Of a DNA stretch of 19,827 bases, positions 1 through 8,859 are shown piece by piece. Source of the stretch: an uncultured Gemmatimonadota bacterium (GTDB taxonomy: Bacteria > Gemmatimonadota > Gemmatimonadetes > Gemmatimonadales > GWC2-71-9); the NCBI GenBank assembly GCA_946887295.1, contig CAMPKP010000052.1:1-19827 (forward strand). Reading direction: 5' to 3'. Position 1 is the first letter of the stretch; each line of letters opens with the position of its first letter. A model generated the notes under the pieces. The model saw only the letters and a program-made list of their open reading frames with translations. It was not told where the DNA came from and made no database searches. A program made the position numbers and the translations under genes.

Positions 1-935
1 CTGAAGCTCGAGGCCAGCGCCCCGATGGAGGCCGCGATCGTGATGGTATACAGGAGGAAGGACACCAGGGAGCCGGCGGTCAGCTGCCCTTCCAGCACCA
101 GGAGCCCGCCCTGCCACAGCACGAAAGTGATGCCGGCGAAGGTGGAGAGCGTCAGCATGCCGAAGAACACTCCGCGCACCCGGGCCCGCTTGAGCGCCGT
201 CGTGACGCTCGCCGCCACCCGGTCGGCGTACCGCGCCCGCTCCGTGGGCTCCTGGACGAAGCTCTGCACCGTCCGGATCTGCGAGAAGGCCTCCTCCGCG
301 ACGCCGGTCGCTTCGGCCAGCCGGTCCTGCACGCCGGTGGTGATGACCCGGAGCCGGCGCCCGAAGAAAATGGCGGACCCCACCACCAGTGGCGAGACCG
401 CGAGCGCCGTGAGCGTCAGCCTGGGCTGGAGATAGGTGAGCAGGACGATGCCGCCGACCAGGGAGAGGATCTGCCGGGAGAACTCCGAGATCTGGTGGCT
501 CAGGACGCCCTGCAGCAGGCCCACGTCCGCGGTGAGGCGGCTGGTCAGCTCACCCGTGCGCCGCTCGGCGAAGAATCCGGGCGGCATCTCGAGCAGGCGG
601 GCGAACAGCTCCCGGCGCAGGCCGGCGACCGACTGCTCGCCGACGGCGCTCAGCAGATAGGCCTGGGCGTAGTTGAGGACCGCCTGCACGCTGAACAGCA
701 GCACCAGCCCGATCGCGATGCGGTCCAGCAGCGCCCGGTCGCGGTCCACGAACGCGGCGTCGAGCAGGTAGCGGACCGCCATCGGAAAGGCGAGCGCCAG
801 GATCCCGCTCGCCACCAGCGCGAGCGTGGCGAGCGCGAGCATGCCGCGGTACGGCTTGACCCTGGGCCAGAGCCGGACCAGTCGGCCCGGAGGCGGCAGG
901 CGGCGGGTGGCGCTTTCTGCGATGGTCGAGGTCAT
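1..935 (-). CDS. ABC transporter, MsbA/ABCB-type exporter half, membrane domain only (partial)
   Basis: Reading leftward from ATG at 935, 311 residues are visible and the frame is still open at the left edge. The protein starts MTSTIAESATRR and then shows the six-helix type I exporter fold: a first helix near LALATLALVASGILAL, a second after the RIAIGLVLLF stretch, the intracellular coupling segment MPPGFFAERRTGELTSRLTAD, and the EEAFSQIRTVQSF element typical of MsbA/LmrA-type exporters just before the last two helices. The Walker A, signature and Walker B motifs would lie beyond the window, so ATPase activity is inferred from the family. Substrate is unknown; lipid A or other lipids and drugs are usual. 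It lies 58 bp downstream of ctaAB on the same strand and may share its transcript. No Shine-Dalgarno sequence is visible before the ATG. Confidence 0.9.
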   Translation of the reverse strand, partial: MTSTIAESATRRLPPPGRLVRLWPRVKPYRGMLALATLALVASGILALAFPMAVRYLLDAAFVDRDRALLDRIAIGLVLLFSVQAVLNYAQAYLLSAVGEQSVAGLRRELFARLLEMPPGFFAERRTGELTSRLTADVGLLQGVLSHQISEFSRQILSLVGGIVLLTYLQPRLTLTALAVSPLVVGSAIFFGRRLRVITTGVQDRLAEATGVAEEAFSQIRTVQSFVQEPTERARYADRVAASVTTALKRARVRGVFFGMLTLSTFAGITFVLWQGGLLVLEGQLTAGSLVSFLLYTITIAASIGALASSF

Positions 936-993
936 GCGCTGGGGTCGGGAGCGGATTCACCACGAAGGCACGAGCCAGGCCGGCGGTGGTGCA

Positions 994-2907
994 TCAATGG
1001 TCGGGATGCCCGCTCACCGGGATGCCCGCTTCGCGCGACGCCTGATCGAGGATCATGACCTGGCGCGGTGCGGCCGGCCGGCTGAAGGGAAGGGCCCGGT
1101 CGACCCCCATGGCGACGAAGAGCAGCGCCAGGTAGAGCAGGGAGTAGCGGTACATGCCCCAGGCGACCGGTGTCACCGGCCGCTCGCGAAGCACCCGAAT
1201 GCAGTACCAGAGGAGCCTCGCGCCGAGCAGCGCGGCCACGACGCCGTAGAACGGCCCCAGCGCGCCGAAGAACGACGGCAGGACCGTGAGCGGCAGGAGG
1301 ATGAGGGTGTAGACCAGCATCTCGTACTTGGTCCGCGCCTCCCCATGCGCCACCGGCATCATCGGCACGCCCGCGCGGGCGTAGTCGGCCTGCTTGATCA
1401 GCGCCAGCGCCCAGAAGTGCGGCGGGGTCCAGTAGAAGATGATCGCGAAGAGATAGACCGCCGCCAGGTCCAGCCCGCCGGTCACCGCCGCCCACCCGAC
1501 CAGCGGGGGGAAGGCTCCAGCAGCCCCGCCGATGACGATGTTCTGCGGGCTCGACCGCTTGAGCCAGATGGTGTACACGAAGACGTAGAACAGCAGCCCC
1601 CCGAGCGCGAGCCAGGCGCTCAGCGCATTCACCCGGAACCAGAAGACGGCGAACGCCACCAGCGCGAGCCCGATGCCGAAGCCCAGCCCGAGCGCCGGCG
1701 TGATCCTGCCCGACGGGATCGGCCTGAGCTTCGTCCGCGTCATTCTGGTATCGATGTCCCGGTCGAACCACATGTTGATCGCGTTCGCGCCGCCCGCCAT
1801 GAGGTAGCCGCCGAGGACCACCCAGAGCACCAGGCCCGGAGACGGCAGCCCCGCGGGCGTGATGAACATCGGCGCGACCGTGGTGACCAGGAGGAGCGAG
1901 ATGATCCGCGGCTTGGTCAGGGTCACCAGGTCCCGCAGGAGCGTCGGGTCGGCCGCCTTGATTCCCGGGGGGCCGGCAGGAGCCGACGCCGTCGCTGCGC
2001 GCGGGGTCCGGGCCGAGTGGAACGTGAGGATGACGAGCGCGGCCCAGATCGTCGTTCCCACGAGCAGGTGCAGCGCCCGCAGTCCCGTGGGCAGCAGATG
2101 AAGGACCATGGCGGCGGCGACCGCGACCTGCACCAGCGTGGCGCCCAGGACGATCCAGGCCCAGCGCCGCACCGGCGCCCCCCGGAAGTCCGTCCGGCTC
2201 ACCCGCGCCACCAGCACGCCGAGCAGCGCCAGGAAGCCGAACGCCAGGACCCGGTGGGCCCAATGAAGGCCCGCGAGGTGCCCCTGGGGGGGCAGGGCGC
2301 TCCCGTTGCAGAGCGGGAAGCCGAGGCAGAGGAGCCCGGCGTCGAAGTTGGCCACCTGGGCGCCGAAGAGGACCACCACGAAGCCCAGACCCGCCGCCGC
2401 CAGCACCAGCGAATGGGACGAGTGGCGCTCTGCCCGGCCAAGGGGCAATGCCGGATCCGCCGAGGCGCGCAGGGCGGTCACGAGCAGGGCGGCCAGCAGC
2501 AGCATCGCGTTGGCGAAGTGGGTGATGACGACGGACGGGGGCAGGACCAGCTTGACGGTGACAGCGCCGAGGAGAACCTGGACCACCAGGAGGAGGGCGG
2601 CCAGCAGCGCCGGGTTTCGGAGCGCCGGCTCGCTTCGGTGCCTGCGCAGGGCCACCACCGCGACCGCGAGAACGAGCAGGCTCACCAGCGCGGCGGCCCA
2701 CCGGTGGCTGATCTCGATCAGCGTCGGGAGGTCGAGCGGCGGGAACCACTCCCCGTTGCAGCGGGGCCAGTGATCTCCGCACCCCATGCCGGACCCGGTG
2801 ATGCGGACGATCCCGCCGAGCACGATGAGGCCGAGGGCAAAGCCGCTGCCGGCCCAGGCCAGTCGCCGGAGCGGGCCGGCCGGGTCTCGATCAGTGGATG
2901 TATTCAA
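994..2907 (-). CDS. ctaA-ctaB: Fused heme A synthase (CtaA/Cox15) - heme O synthase (CtaB) protein
   Basis: One frame carries two membrane enzymes of heme A synthesis. Numbered from TTG at 2907 (637 residues), residues about 10-300 are a CtaA/Cox15 domain: GSGMGCGDHWPRC gives Cys43/Cys50, a second Cys pair is at 194/200, and the heme-ligand histidines of the family match His68 (ISHR), His130, His218 (HWAHR) and His280. After an Ala/Pro linker, residues about 320-615 are CtaB, a UbiA-family prenyltransferase: TKPRIISL, then NMWFDRDIDTRM, RTKLRPIPSGR and the GAFPPLVGW loop. CtaB farnesylates heme B to heme O and CtaA oxidises it to heme A, for aa3-type oxidases, in the cytoplasmic membrane. The start is uncertain: no ATG exists upstream of the first helix. 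TTG 2907 gives a normal short N terminus; TTG 2967 adds 20 residues. Confidence 0.93.
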   Translation of the reverse strand: MNTSTDRDPAGPLRRLAWAGSGFALGLIVLGGIVRITGSGMGCGDHWPRCNGEWFPPLDLPTLIEISHRWAAALVSLLVLAVAVVALRRHRSEPALRNPALLAALLLVVQVLLGAVTVKLVLPPSVVITHFANAMLLLAALLVTALRASADPALPLGRAERHSSHSLVLAAAGLGFVVVLFGAQVANFDAGLLCLGFPLCNGSALPPQGHLAGLHWAHRVLAFGFLALLGVLVARVSRTDFRGAPVRRWAWIVLGATLVQVAVAAAMVLHLLPTGLRALHLLVGTTIWAALVILTFHSARTPRAATASAPAGPPGIKAADPTLLRDLVTLTKPRIISLLLVTTVAPMFITPAGLPSPGLVLWVVLGGYLMAGGANAINMWFDRDIDTRMTRTKLRPIPSGRITPALGLGFGIGLALVAFAVFWFRVNALSAWLALGGLLFYVFVYTIWLKRSSPQNIVIGGAAGAFPPLVGWAAVTGGLDLAAVYLFAIIFYWTPPHFWALALIKQADYARAGVPMMPVAHGEARTKYEMLVYTLILLPLTVLPSFFGALGPFYGVVAALLGARLLWYCIRVLRERPVTPVAWGMYRYSLLYLALLFVAMGVDRALPFSRPAAPRQVMILDQASREAGIPVSGHPDH

Positions 2908-2967
2908 AGGAACGCTGCCCCCGCGGAATCGAGGGGGAAAGAACAGGGCGCGACAGGCCCTTGTCAA

Positions 2968-2981
2968 GGCTACATTTAGCC
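2968..2981. promoter_or_regulatory. 14-bp interrupted palindrome between divergent starts
   Basis: GGCTA-CATT-TAGCC is an inverted repeat with 5-bp arms. It fills the space between ATG 2982 of the permease and the alternative TTG 2967 of ctaAB on the other strand. On the plus strand it contains TACATT, a TANNNT-type -10 element ending 5 nt before the ATG. On the minus strand the equivalent hexamer is TAAATG, one base off the pattern. It could be overlapping divergent -10 elements or a small operator; neither is shown. Confidence 0.4.
2971..2976 (+). promoter_or_regulatory. Candidate -10 element for a leaderless permease transcript
   Basis: TACATT fits TANNNT and is followed by 5 nt and then ATG 2982, the spacing expected if transcription begins at or next to the start codon. 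No purine-rich ribosome binding site sits at a normal distance. No convincing -35 element is at 16-18 bp. Confidence 0.4.
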
Positions 2982-4343
2982 ATGCAAACCCAACCGGCCG
3001 ACGCCTGGGGCGAACGTCTCCCCCGGCATCTGGGACTCTGGAGCGCCATCGCGGTACTCGTCGGTTCCACCATCGGCAGCGGGATCTTCCGGGTGCCTGC
3101 CAGCGTCGCGGCGCGGCTGCAGGAGCCGGGACCGGTCATGGTCGCCTGGGTGGTGGGCGGGATCATCGCCCTGTTCGGTGCCCTGACCCTCGCGGAGCTG
3201 GCGGCGGCGCTTCCCCGGTCCGGCGGGGTGTTCGCCTACCTGCTGGAGGGGTTCGGTCCGCTCCCCGCGTTCCTCTTCGGGTGGTCGGAGCTGACGGTGA
3301 TCCGGGCCTCGGCGCTGGGCGCCATCGCCACCATCTTCGCCGAGTACCTCGGCTACTTCCTCGCCTTCACTCCATCGCAGGTCCGCTACGTCGCCGCCGT
3401 CGCCATCGTGGTGATGGGCTTCCTCAACTACGTCGGAGTGAAGAGCGCCGCACGCTTCATGAACCTGATCACGGTGCTGAAGTTCGGGTCGCTCGCGGGG
3501 CTGGCGCTGCTCGCCTTCACCGCGGGGCAGGGGAGCTGGGACCATTTCTCGCCCCTGGCCTCGGGCGGAGTGCAGCTCTCGCTGCTCGCGACCGCCCTCA
3601 TCTCGATCATGTGGACCTACGACGGCTGGGCGGACCTCTCGTTCATGGGCGGCGAGGTGAAGGACCCCGGCCGGACCCTGCCGCTCGCGCTCATCCTCGG
3701 CACCGCGGCCATCGTGGTGGTCTACCTGCTGCTGAACGTGGCCTACATCTACCTGGTGCCCCTGGCCGAGATGGCGGCCTCGCCCCTGATCGCCGCGACG
3801 GCGGCGGAGCGGATCACCACCTTCGGGACCGCCGGCGGCGCGGTGATATCCGGGGTGGTGATGGTCTCCTGCCTCGGAGCGCTCACGGGCTCCATGATGA
3901 CGGGTCCGCGGATCTTCTTCGCCATGGCCGATCGCGGGCTCTTCTTCAGGGCCATCGCGCGGGTCTCGCCCCGCTACCAGAGCCCGTCCACCGCCATCTG
4001 GCTGGCCACGGCTCTTGGCGTCATCTACGTGCTGCTCAACGACTTCCAGCAACTGGCCGACAAATTCATCCTCGGCATCTGGCCGTTTTATGCCCTGGCC
4101 GTCGCCGCGGTGTTCGTCCTGCGGCGGACCCGGCCGGACCTGGAGCGGCCCTACCGCACCTGGGGCTATCCCGTGGTCCCGCTCCTCTTCCTGCTCGCCT
4201 CGGTGGGAATGGTGGTGAACGCGCTGGTGACCGATCCGGTGAATACCGGGATCACGCTCGGAATCATCGTGGTGGGAGTGCCGGTGTATTACGCCTGGCG
4301 GGCGCTTACGGCGAGGCCCGGGATCGGGGAGGAAGCGGCCTAG
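2982..4343 (+). CDS. APC superfamily amino acid permease
   Basis: The 453-residue protein has about 12 hydrophobic segments and the family's helix 1 signature GSTIGSGIF at residues 28-36, where the unwound Gly-rich part binds the substrate amino group and carboxylate. Helix 2-3 region ALPRSGGVFAYLLEGFG and GWSELTVIRASALG, the loop GGEVKDPGRTLP and the C-terminal RRTRPDLERPYRTWGYP are typical of the LAT-like amino acid/polyamine exchangers and transporters. It would move amino acids across the cytoplasmic membrane; substrate and direction cannot be read from sequence. ATG 2982 is preferred over the upstream in-frame ATG 2898 because the extra 28 residues are charged, not conserved-looking, and would overlap ctaAB. 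The gene stands alone on its strand, with its stop codon overlapping that of nadC. Confidence 0.9.
   Translation: MQTQPADAWGERLPRHLGLWSAIAVLVGSTIGSGIFRVPASVAARLQEPGPVMVAWVVGGIIALFGALTLAELAAALPRSGGVFAYLLEGFGPLPAFLFGWSELTVIRASALGAIATIFAEYLGYFLAFTPSQVRYVAAVAIVVMGFLNYVGVKSAARFMNLITVLKFGSLAGLALLAFTAGQGSWDHFSPLASGGVQLSLLATALISIMWTYDGWADLSFMGGEVKDPGRTLPLALILGTAAIVVVYLLLNVAYIYLVPLAEMAASPLIAATAAERITTFGTAGGAVISGVVMVSCLGALTGSMMTGPRIFFAMADRGLFFRAIARVSPRYQSPSTAIWLATALGVIYVLLNDFQQLADKFILGIWPFYALAVAAVFVLRRTRPDLERPYRTWGYPVVPLLFLLASVGMVVNALVTDPVNTGITLGIIVVGVPVYYAWRALTARPGIGEEAA
4340..4343. other. Shared palindromic stop codons (CTAG) of convergent genes
   Basis: The tetranucleotide CTAG gives TAG to the permease on the plus strand (4341-4343) and TAG to nadC on the minus strand (4342-4340). 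The genes overlap by 4 bp, and there is no room for an intergenic terminator. Confidence 0.9.
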
Positions 4344-5205
4344 CGCCGCGCTTCCCTGGCTCCGCCGAGGGTGACGACCCCGACCTCGATGCCGAGATCT
4401 GCCGCCGTGACGCTGTGCGTCAGCGCGCCGATCGAGATGAAGTCCGCTCCAGCTTCCGCGTAGGCCCGCACCCCCGCCAGCGTGATCCCTCCGGTGGCCT
4501 CGATCTCGATCCCCGGTGACAGCGCCCGGGCCCGTCGGGCCCAATCGCGGACGGTTTCCGGCGTCTGGTTGTCCACCAGGAGCCGCGTCGCGCCCGCGGC
4601 GCAGGCCTCCTCCAGCTGCGCCGCGGACTCGACCTCCACCTGAAGCGATTCGATGTCCCTCTTGCGCGCCTGGGCGAGCGCGGCGCTCAGGGTGTTGCCT
4701 CCCAGTCGCAGCGCCTGCCAGTGATTGTCCTTCACCATCAATTCGTGGCTGAGGTCGAGGCGGTGGCGGGCGCCGCCGCCGGAGAGCACCGCGGCGACGT
4801 CGAGCTGCCGGAGCCCCGGCGCGGTCTTCCGGGTGTGGAGGATCCGGCAGCCGGTGCCCTCCACCGCCTGCACGTACGCCCGCGTGGCCGAGGCGATGCC
4901 GCAGGCTCGTTGCAGCAGGTTCAGCATCGGGCGCTCGGCGCGCAGGATGCGGCCGAGCGGCCCGCGGACGACGCCGGTCACCGTTCCCGGCGGGACCACC
5001 CGCCCGTCGGGCACCCGCCAGTCGATCCGGCACTCGCACGCGCGCGCGACCGCATCGGCGAAGGGGGCGCCCGCCACGACCCCGCCGCTCCGGTACTCGA
5101 TCCGGGCCTCGCCCTCGAGGCCGACCGGGACCGTGAGGCTGGTGGTGACGTCGGTCTCGCCGTCCTCCGCGAGCGCGACCGCGGCGATCCGCTCCGCGTC
5201 CGGCC

Positions 5206-5209
<4 letters not shown>
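4340..5209 (-). CDS. nadC: Nicotinate-nucleotide pyrophosphorylase (quinolinate phosphoribosyltransferase)
   Basis: NadC (289 residues, normal for the family) converts quinolinate and PRPP to nicotinate mononucleotide, CO2 and pyrophosphate in the cytoplasm. Visible family motifs in order: DVTTSL at 20-25, ERPMLNLLQRACGIAS at 92-107, HTRKTAPGLR at 125-134 binding substrate phosphate and carboxylate, AVLSGGGARHR at 140-150, the KDNH loop at 160-163, the barrel strand LQVEVES at 189-195, and ATGGIT and ADFISIGALTHS near the C terminus. The GTG start at 5209 overlaps the TGA of nadA as GTGA, which indicates translational coupling and fixes the start, since the open frame runs far upstream into nadA and nadB without meaning. 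It is the last gene of the minus-strand block. Confidence 0.97.
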
Positions 5210-6239
<1,030 letters not shown>

Positions 6240-6243
<4 letters not shown>

Positions 6244-7739
6244 GCGGTCTCCCGACGAAGCGCCGCGGGCGGATAGTCGAGCCGGCGGTGTCCTCCCCGG
6301 CTCTCCCGCCGCCGCCTCGCAGCCTGGGTGATGAGCGTGGCGACGAGCAGCTGGTTGTGGGTCCGCCACGCGGCCGCAGGAGTCTCCCTCGTGAGCCGCG
6401 CCAGCTCCTGCTCGGCGTGGAGCAGCGAGGCTTCGGTCCGCTGAACCCCGACGTTCGCCGCCATGAGCGCTCGCATCGAGCGCCGGACCTCCTCGCAGCC
6501 CTCGTCGGCGCCGGACTCCTCCTGGAGGGCGACGGGCGGGAGTGGCGCAGCCGGCGGCTCGCCGGGCTGATCGTCCGCCAGCGCATGCCCCGCCCGATCC
6601 GCGAAGACCAGGCCCTCGAGCAATGAGTTCGAGGCCAGGCGGTTCGCGCCGTGCACGCCGGTCGAGGCGACCTCGCCCACCGCCCAGAGCCCCGGCAGGG
6701 TCGAGCGTCCCTCCAGATCGGTGCGAACTCCGCCCATCGCATAGTGGAGCGCCGGGGCCACCGGCAGCAGGTCCCGCCGCGGGTCGAGCCCGTGCTCGGC
6801 GAGAATCGCGGTGATGCCGGGGAAGCGGGTGGGGAAGTCCTCGATCTCCCGCGCGTCCAGCCACGCGCCGCCCGCGGAATCGGCGACGGCAACGGCGCGC
6901 GCGACGACGTCGCGGGGAGCGAGCTCGCCTCGGGGATCGGCGTCGAGCGCGAAGCGGTGCCCGTCCCGATCCACCAGCACCGCGCCAGCGCCGCGAACCG
7001 CCTCAGAGATGAGGGGCGCGGGGTTGATGCCGGGCAGCTTGAGCGCGGTGGGGTGGAACTGGAGGAACTCGATGTCGCGCAGCTCGGCGCCGGCGCGGTG
7101 GGCCAATGCCCAGCCGTCGGCGGTGGCGACCCTGGGATTGGTGGTGATGGCGTAGAGCTGTCCCACGCCGCCGGTGGCGAGGACGACCGCGGAGGCGGGG
7201 ACGGTCCGGCTCAGGTCGCTCGGGCCGAGCACCGCCACGCCGACCGCCCTGGCCCCCGAGACGAGCACGGCCGTCACCTCGGTGTGCTCCATCAGCTCGA
7301 TCATGGGGTGGGAGCGGACCACCTGCGCCAGGCAGCCGATCAATGCCGCGCCGGTCCGATCGCCACCGGCATGGATGATCCGGGGTCTGGTATGCGCGGC
7401 CTCGAGCCCGAAGCGGAGCCGCCCGTCGGGGCCGCGATCGAACCGGGCGCCCAGCGCGAGCAACTCGTAAATCCTTCCAGGGCCTTCGCTTGTGAGGATT
7501 CTCACGGCTTCGGGATCGGCCAGGCCGTCGCTGGCGGCCATGGTGTCGGCGGCGTGCTGGCTGGGGCTGTCGCCGGGTCCCAGAGCGACGGCGATGCCTC
7601 CCTGGGCCCAGGCGCTGGCGCTGTCGGCGAGGCTCTCCTTGGTGAGGACTACGGCTCTCTGCCCCTCCGAAGCCAGCCGCCACGCGGTCCACAGGCCGGC
7701 GATGCCCGTGCCTACGATGACGGGGCGAAGAGGGGTCAT
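6240..7739 (-). CDS. nadB: L-aspartate oxidase NadB
   Basis: NadB is the FAD enzyme that oxidises L-aspartate to iminoaspartate, feeding NadA. The 499-residue product has the N-terminal dinucleotide-binding turn GTGIAG at 10-15, SAWAQGGIA at 42-50, the substrate-site segment EFLQFHPTAL at 224-233, SEAVRGAG at 245-252, HYAMGG at 332-337, and the FAD-binding GVHGANRLASNSLLEGLVF at 361-379. The C-terminal helical domain ends RGGHRRLDYP, typical of NadB and close to the succinate dehydrogenase flavoprotein family; lack of partner subunits and adjacency to nadA and nadC favour NadB. ATG 7739 is 34 nt after the lptG stop; a TATATT hexamer lies 6 nt before it and no Shine-Dalgarno sequence is seen, so nadBAC may also have its own leaderless promoter. 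Confidence 0.97.
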
Positions 7740-7745
7740 GCGCTG

Positions 7746-7751
7746 AATATA
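7746..7751 (-). promoter_or_regulatory. Candidate -10 element for leaderless nadB
   Basis: Minus-strand TATATT, a 5 of 6 match to TATAAT, is followed by CAGCGC and then ATG 7739. It lies in the 34-nt lptG-nadB gap. No clear -35 hexamer accompanies it. It may give nadBAC expression independent of lptFG. Confidence 0.45.
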
Positions 7752-7773
7752 GGGCGGAAAAGGTGGAACGGCC

Positions 7774-8859
7774 CTAGGTCCGCACTCGGGCCAGCAGCAC
7801 CAGCGCCGCCATCCCGAACACGATGTTCGGGATCCACGCGGCGAGGATCGGGTCCACCACACCCCCGGCGCCCACCGCCTTCATGATCTGGGTGAGGAGC
7901 AGGAAGAGCACCGTGGTGCCCAGGCTGATGGCGATGCCCACGGCGGCGCCGGCCCGCGGCGTAGTGACGGCGAGCGGGGCGCCGAACACGGCGATGATGA
8001 GACAGGTGACGGGAATCGCCACCTTGAGCGACCGCTCCACCATCAGCTTGTTGGCATCGTTGCCCGAGCGCCGCAGCGCCTCGATGTAGCGGCCCAGCTC
8101 GGCGTAGCGCATCTCGTCGGGCGCCTTCGCCTCCGCGAGCAGATCGGCGGGCGACTGCGTCAGGGCCCGCAGCCGCATGCTGCGGAAGGAGAACATCGCC
8201 TGCTTCCCGGGGCCCACGATGACCCGGCTCGCCCCGTTGCGCACCCGCCAGCCGCGGGTCGAATCGTCCCAGCTCGCGCTGTCGGCGGTGATGATGAGGT
8301 CGGGGTAGTCGATTCCGGTGCCCTGCCGCTCGAACAGGATCTGCTTGAGCTGCCGGTTGGCCACGTCGAGCGAGCGGATGGTGTAGACCCAGCCCACGTC
8401 GCCCCGGTAGACGAAGTTGTAGCGCGCCCTGGTGGGGCGGGCGGCTTTCGCCTTCTGAAGCTCGAGCTGCCTGGCGGTGGCGCCCGGTGCGAGCTCGCCC
8501 ACGACGAACGCCAGCACCGAGGCCAGGCCGGCGGCCGCGAAGAGCGGTACCATGAGCCGGTGAAAGCTCTGCCCTCCCGCCTTCGCGGCGGTGAGCTCGG
8601 AGTGGCGGCCCATCGCCCCCACCGTGAAGACGGTCGCGAACAGCACCGCCGCCGGCATCACCAGGAACATGTTCTCGGGGATGGAGTAGACGTAGCTCCA
8701 TGCGATCTCGCGCATGGTCAGTCCCCGGTCGAGCAGCCGGTTCAGCGTGTCCGTCAGGTTGATGAGAATGGAGACGATGGGAAAGCCGAGCGCGGTGAGG
8801 ACGAAGATCCGCACCCAGCTGGACAGCACGTACCGGTCGAGGGTATTGGGCCCGGTCAC
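7774..8859 (-). CDS. lptG: LptG-type permease of the lipopolysaccharide transporter
   Basis: This is a YjgP/YjgQ-family membrane protein of 361 residues (usual length), the second permease of the LptB2FG ABC transporter that extracts lipopolysaccharide from the inner membrane. Three N-terminal helices (about 15-35, 60-82 and 100-122) precede a periplasmic jelly-roll region (about 125-280, including DYPDLIITADSASWD), then three C-terminal helices. The cytoplasmic loop MGRHSELTAAKAGG at 83-96 is the family segment contacting the LptB ATPase. GTG 8859 overlaps the TGA of the preceding lptF, so the start is set by the junction. The order lptF-lptG is the usual one; assignment as G rather than F rests on position and on the other gene's longer form. 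LptB is not in the window. Confidence 0.9.
   Translation of the reverse strand: MTGPNTLDRYVLSSWVRIFVLTALGFPIVSILINLTDTLNRLLDRGLTMREIAWSYVYSIPENMFLVMPAAVLFATVFTVGAMGRHSELTAAKAGGQSFHRLMVPLFAAAGLASVLAFVVGELAPGATARQLELQKAKAARPTRARYNFVYRGDVGWVYTIRSLDVANRQLKQILFERQGTGIDYPDLIITADSASWDDSTRGWRVRNGASRVIVGPGKQAMFSFRSMRLRALTQSPADLLAEAKAPDEMRYAELGRYIEALRRSGNDANKLMVERSLKVAIPVTCLIIAVFGAPLAVTTPRAGAAVGIAISLGTTVLFLLLTQIMKAVGAGGVVDPILAAWIPNIVFGMAALVLLARVRT

Noticed and set aside
2961..2966. TTGTCA as a -35 element for the permease promoter
   Set aside because: Only 4 bp separate it from TACATT, far too short for a sigma-70 spacer. On the minus strand TTGACA (2967-2962) lacks a convincing -10 at 16-18 bp.
826..2979. 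Very long plus-strand open frame opposite ctaAB
   Set aside because: Composition is dominated by Arg, Gly, His, Glu and Gln with no domains, typical of the antisense frame of a GC-rich gene. The minus strand codes two recognisable enzymes there.
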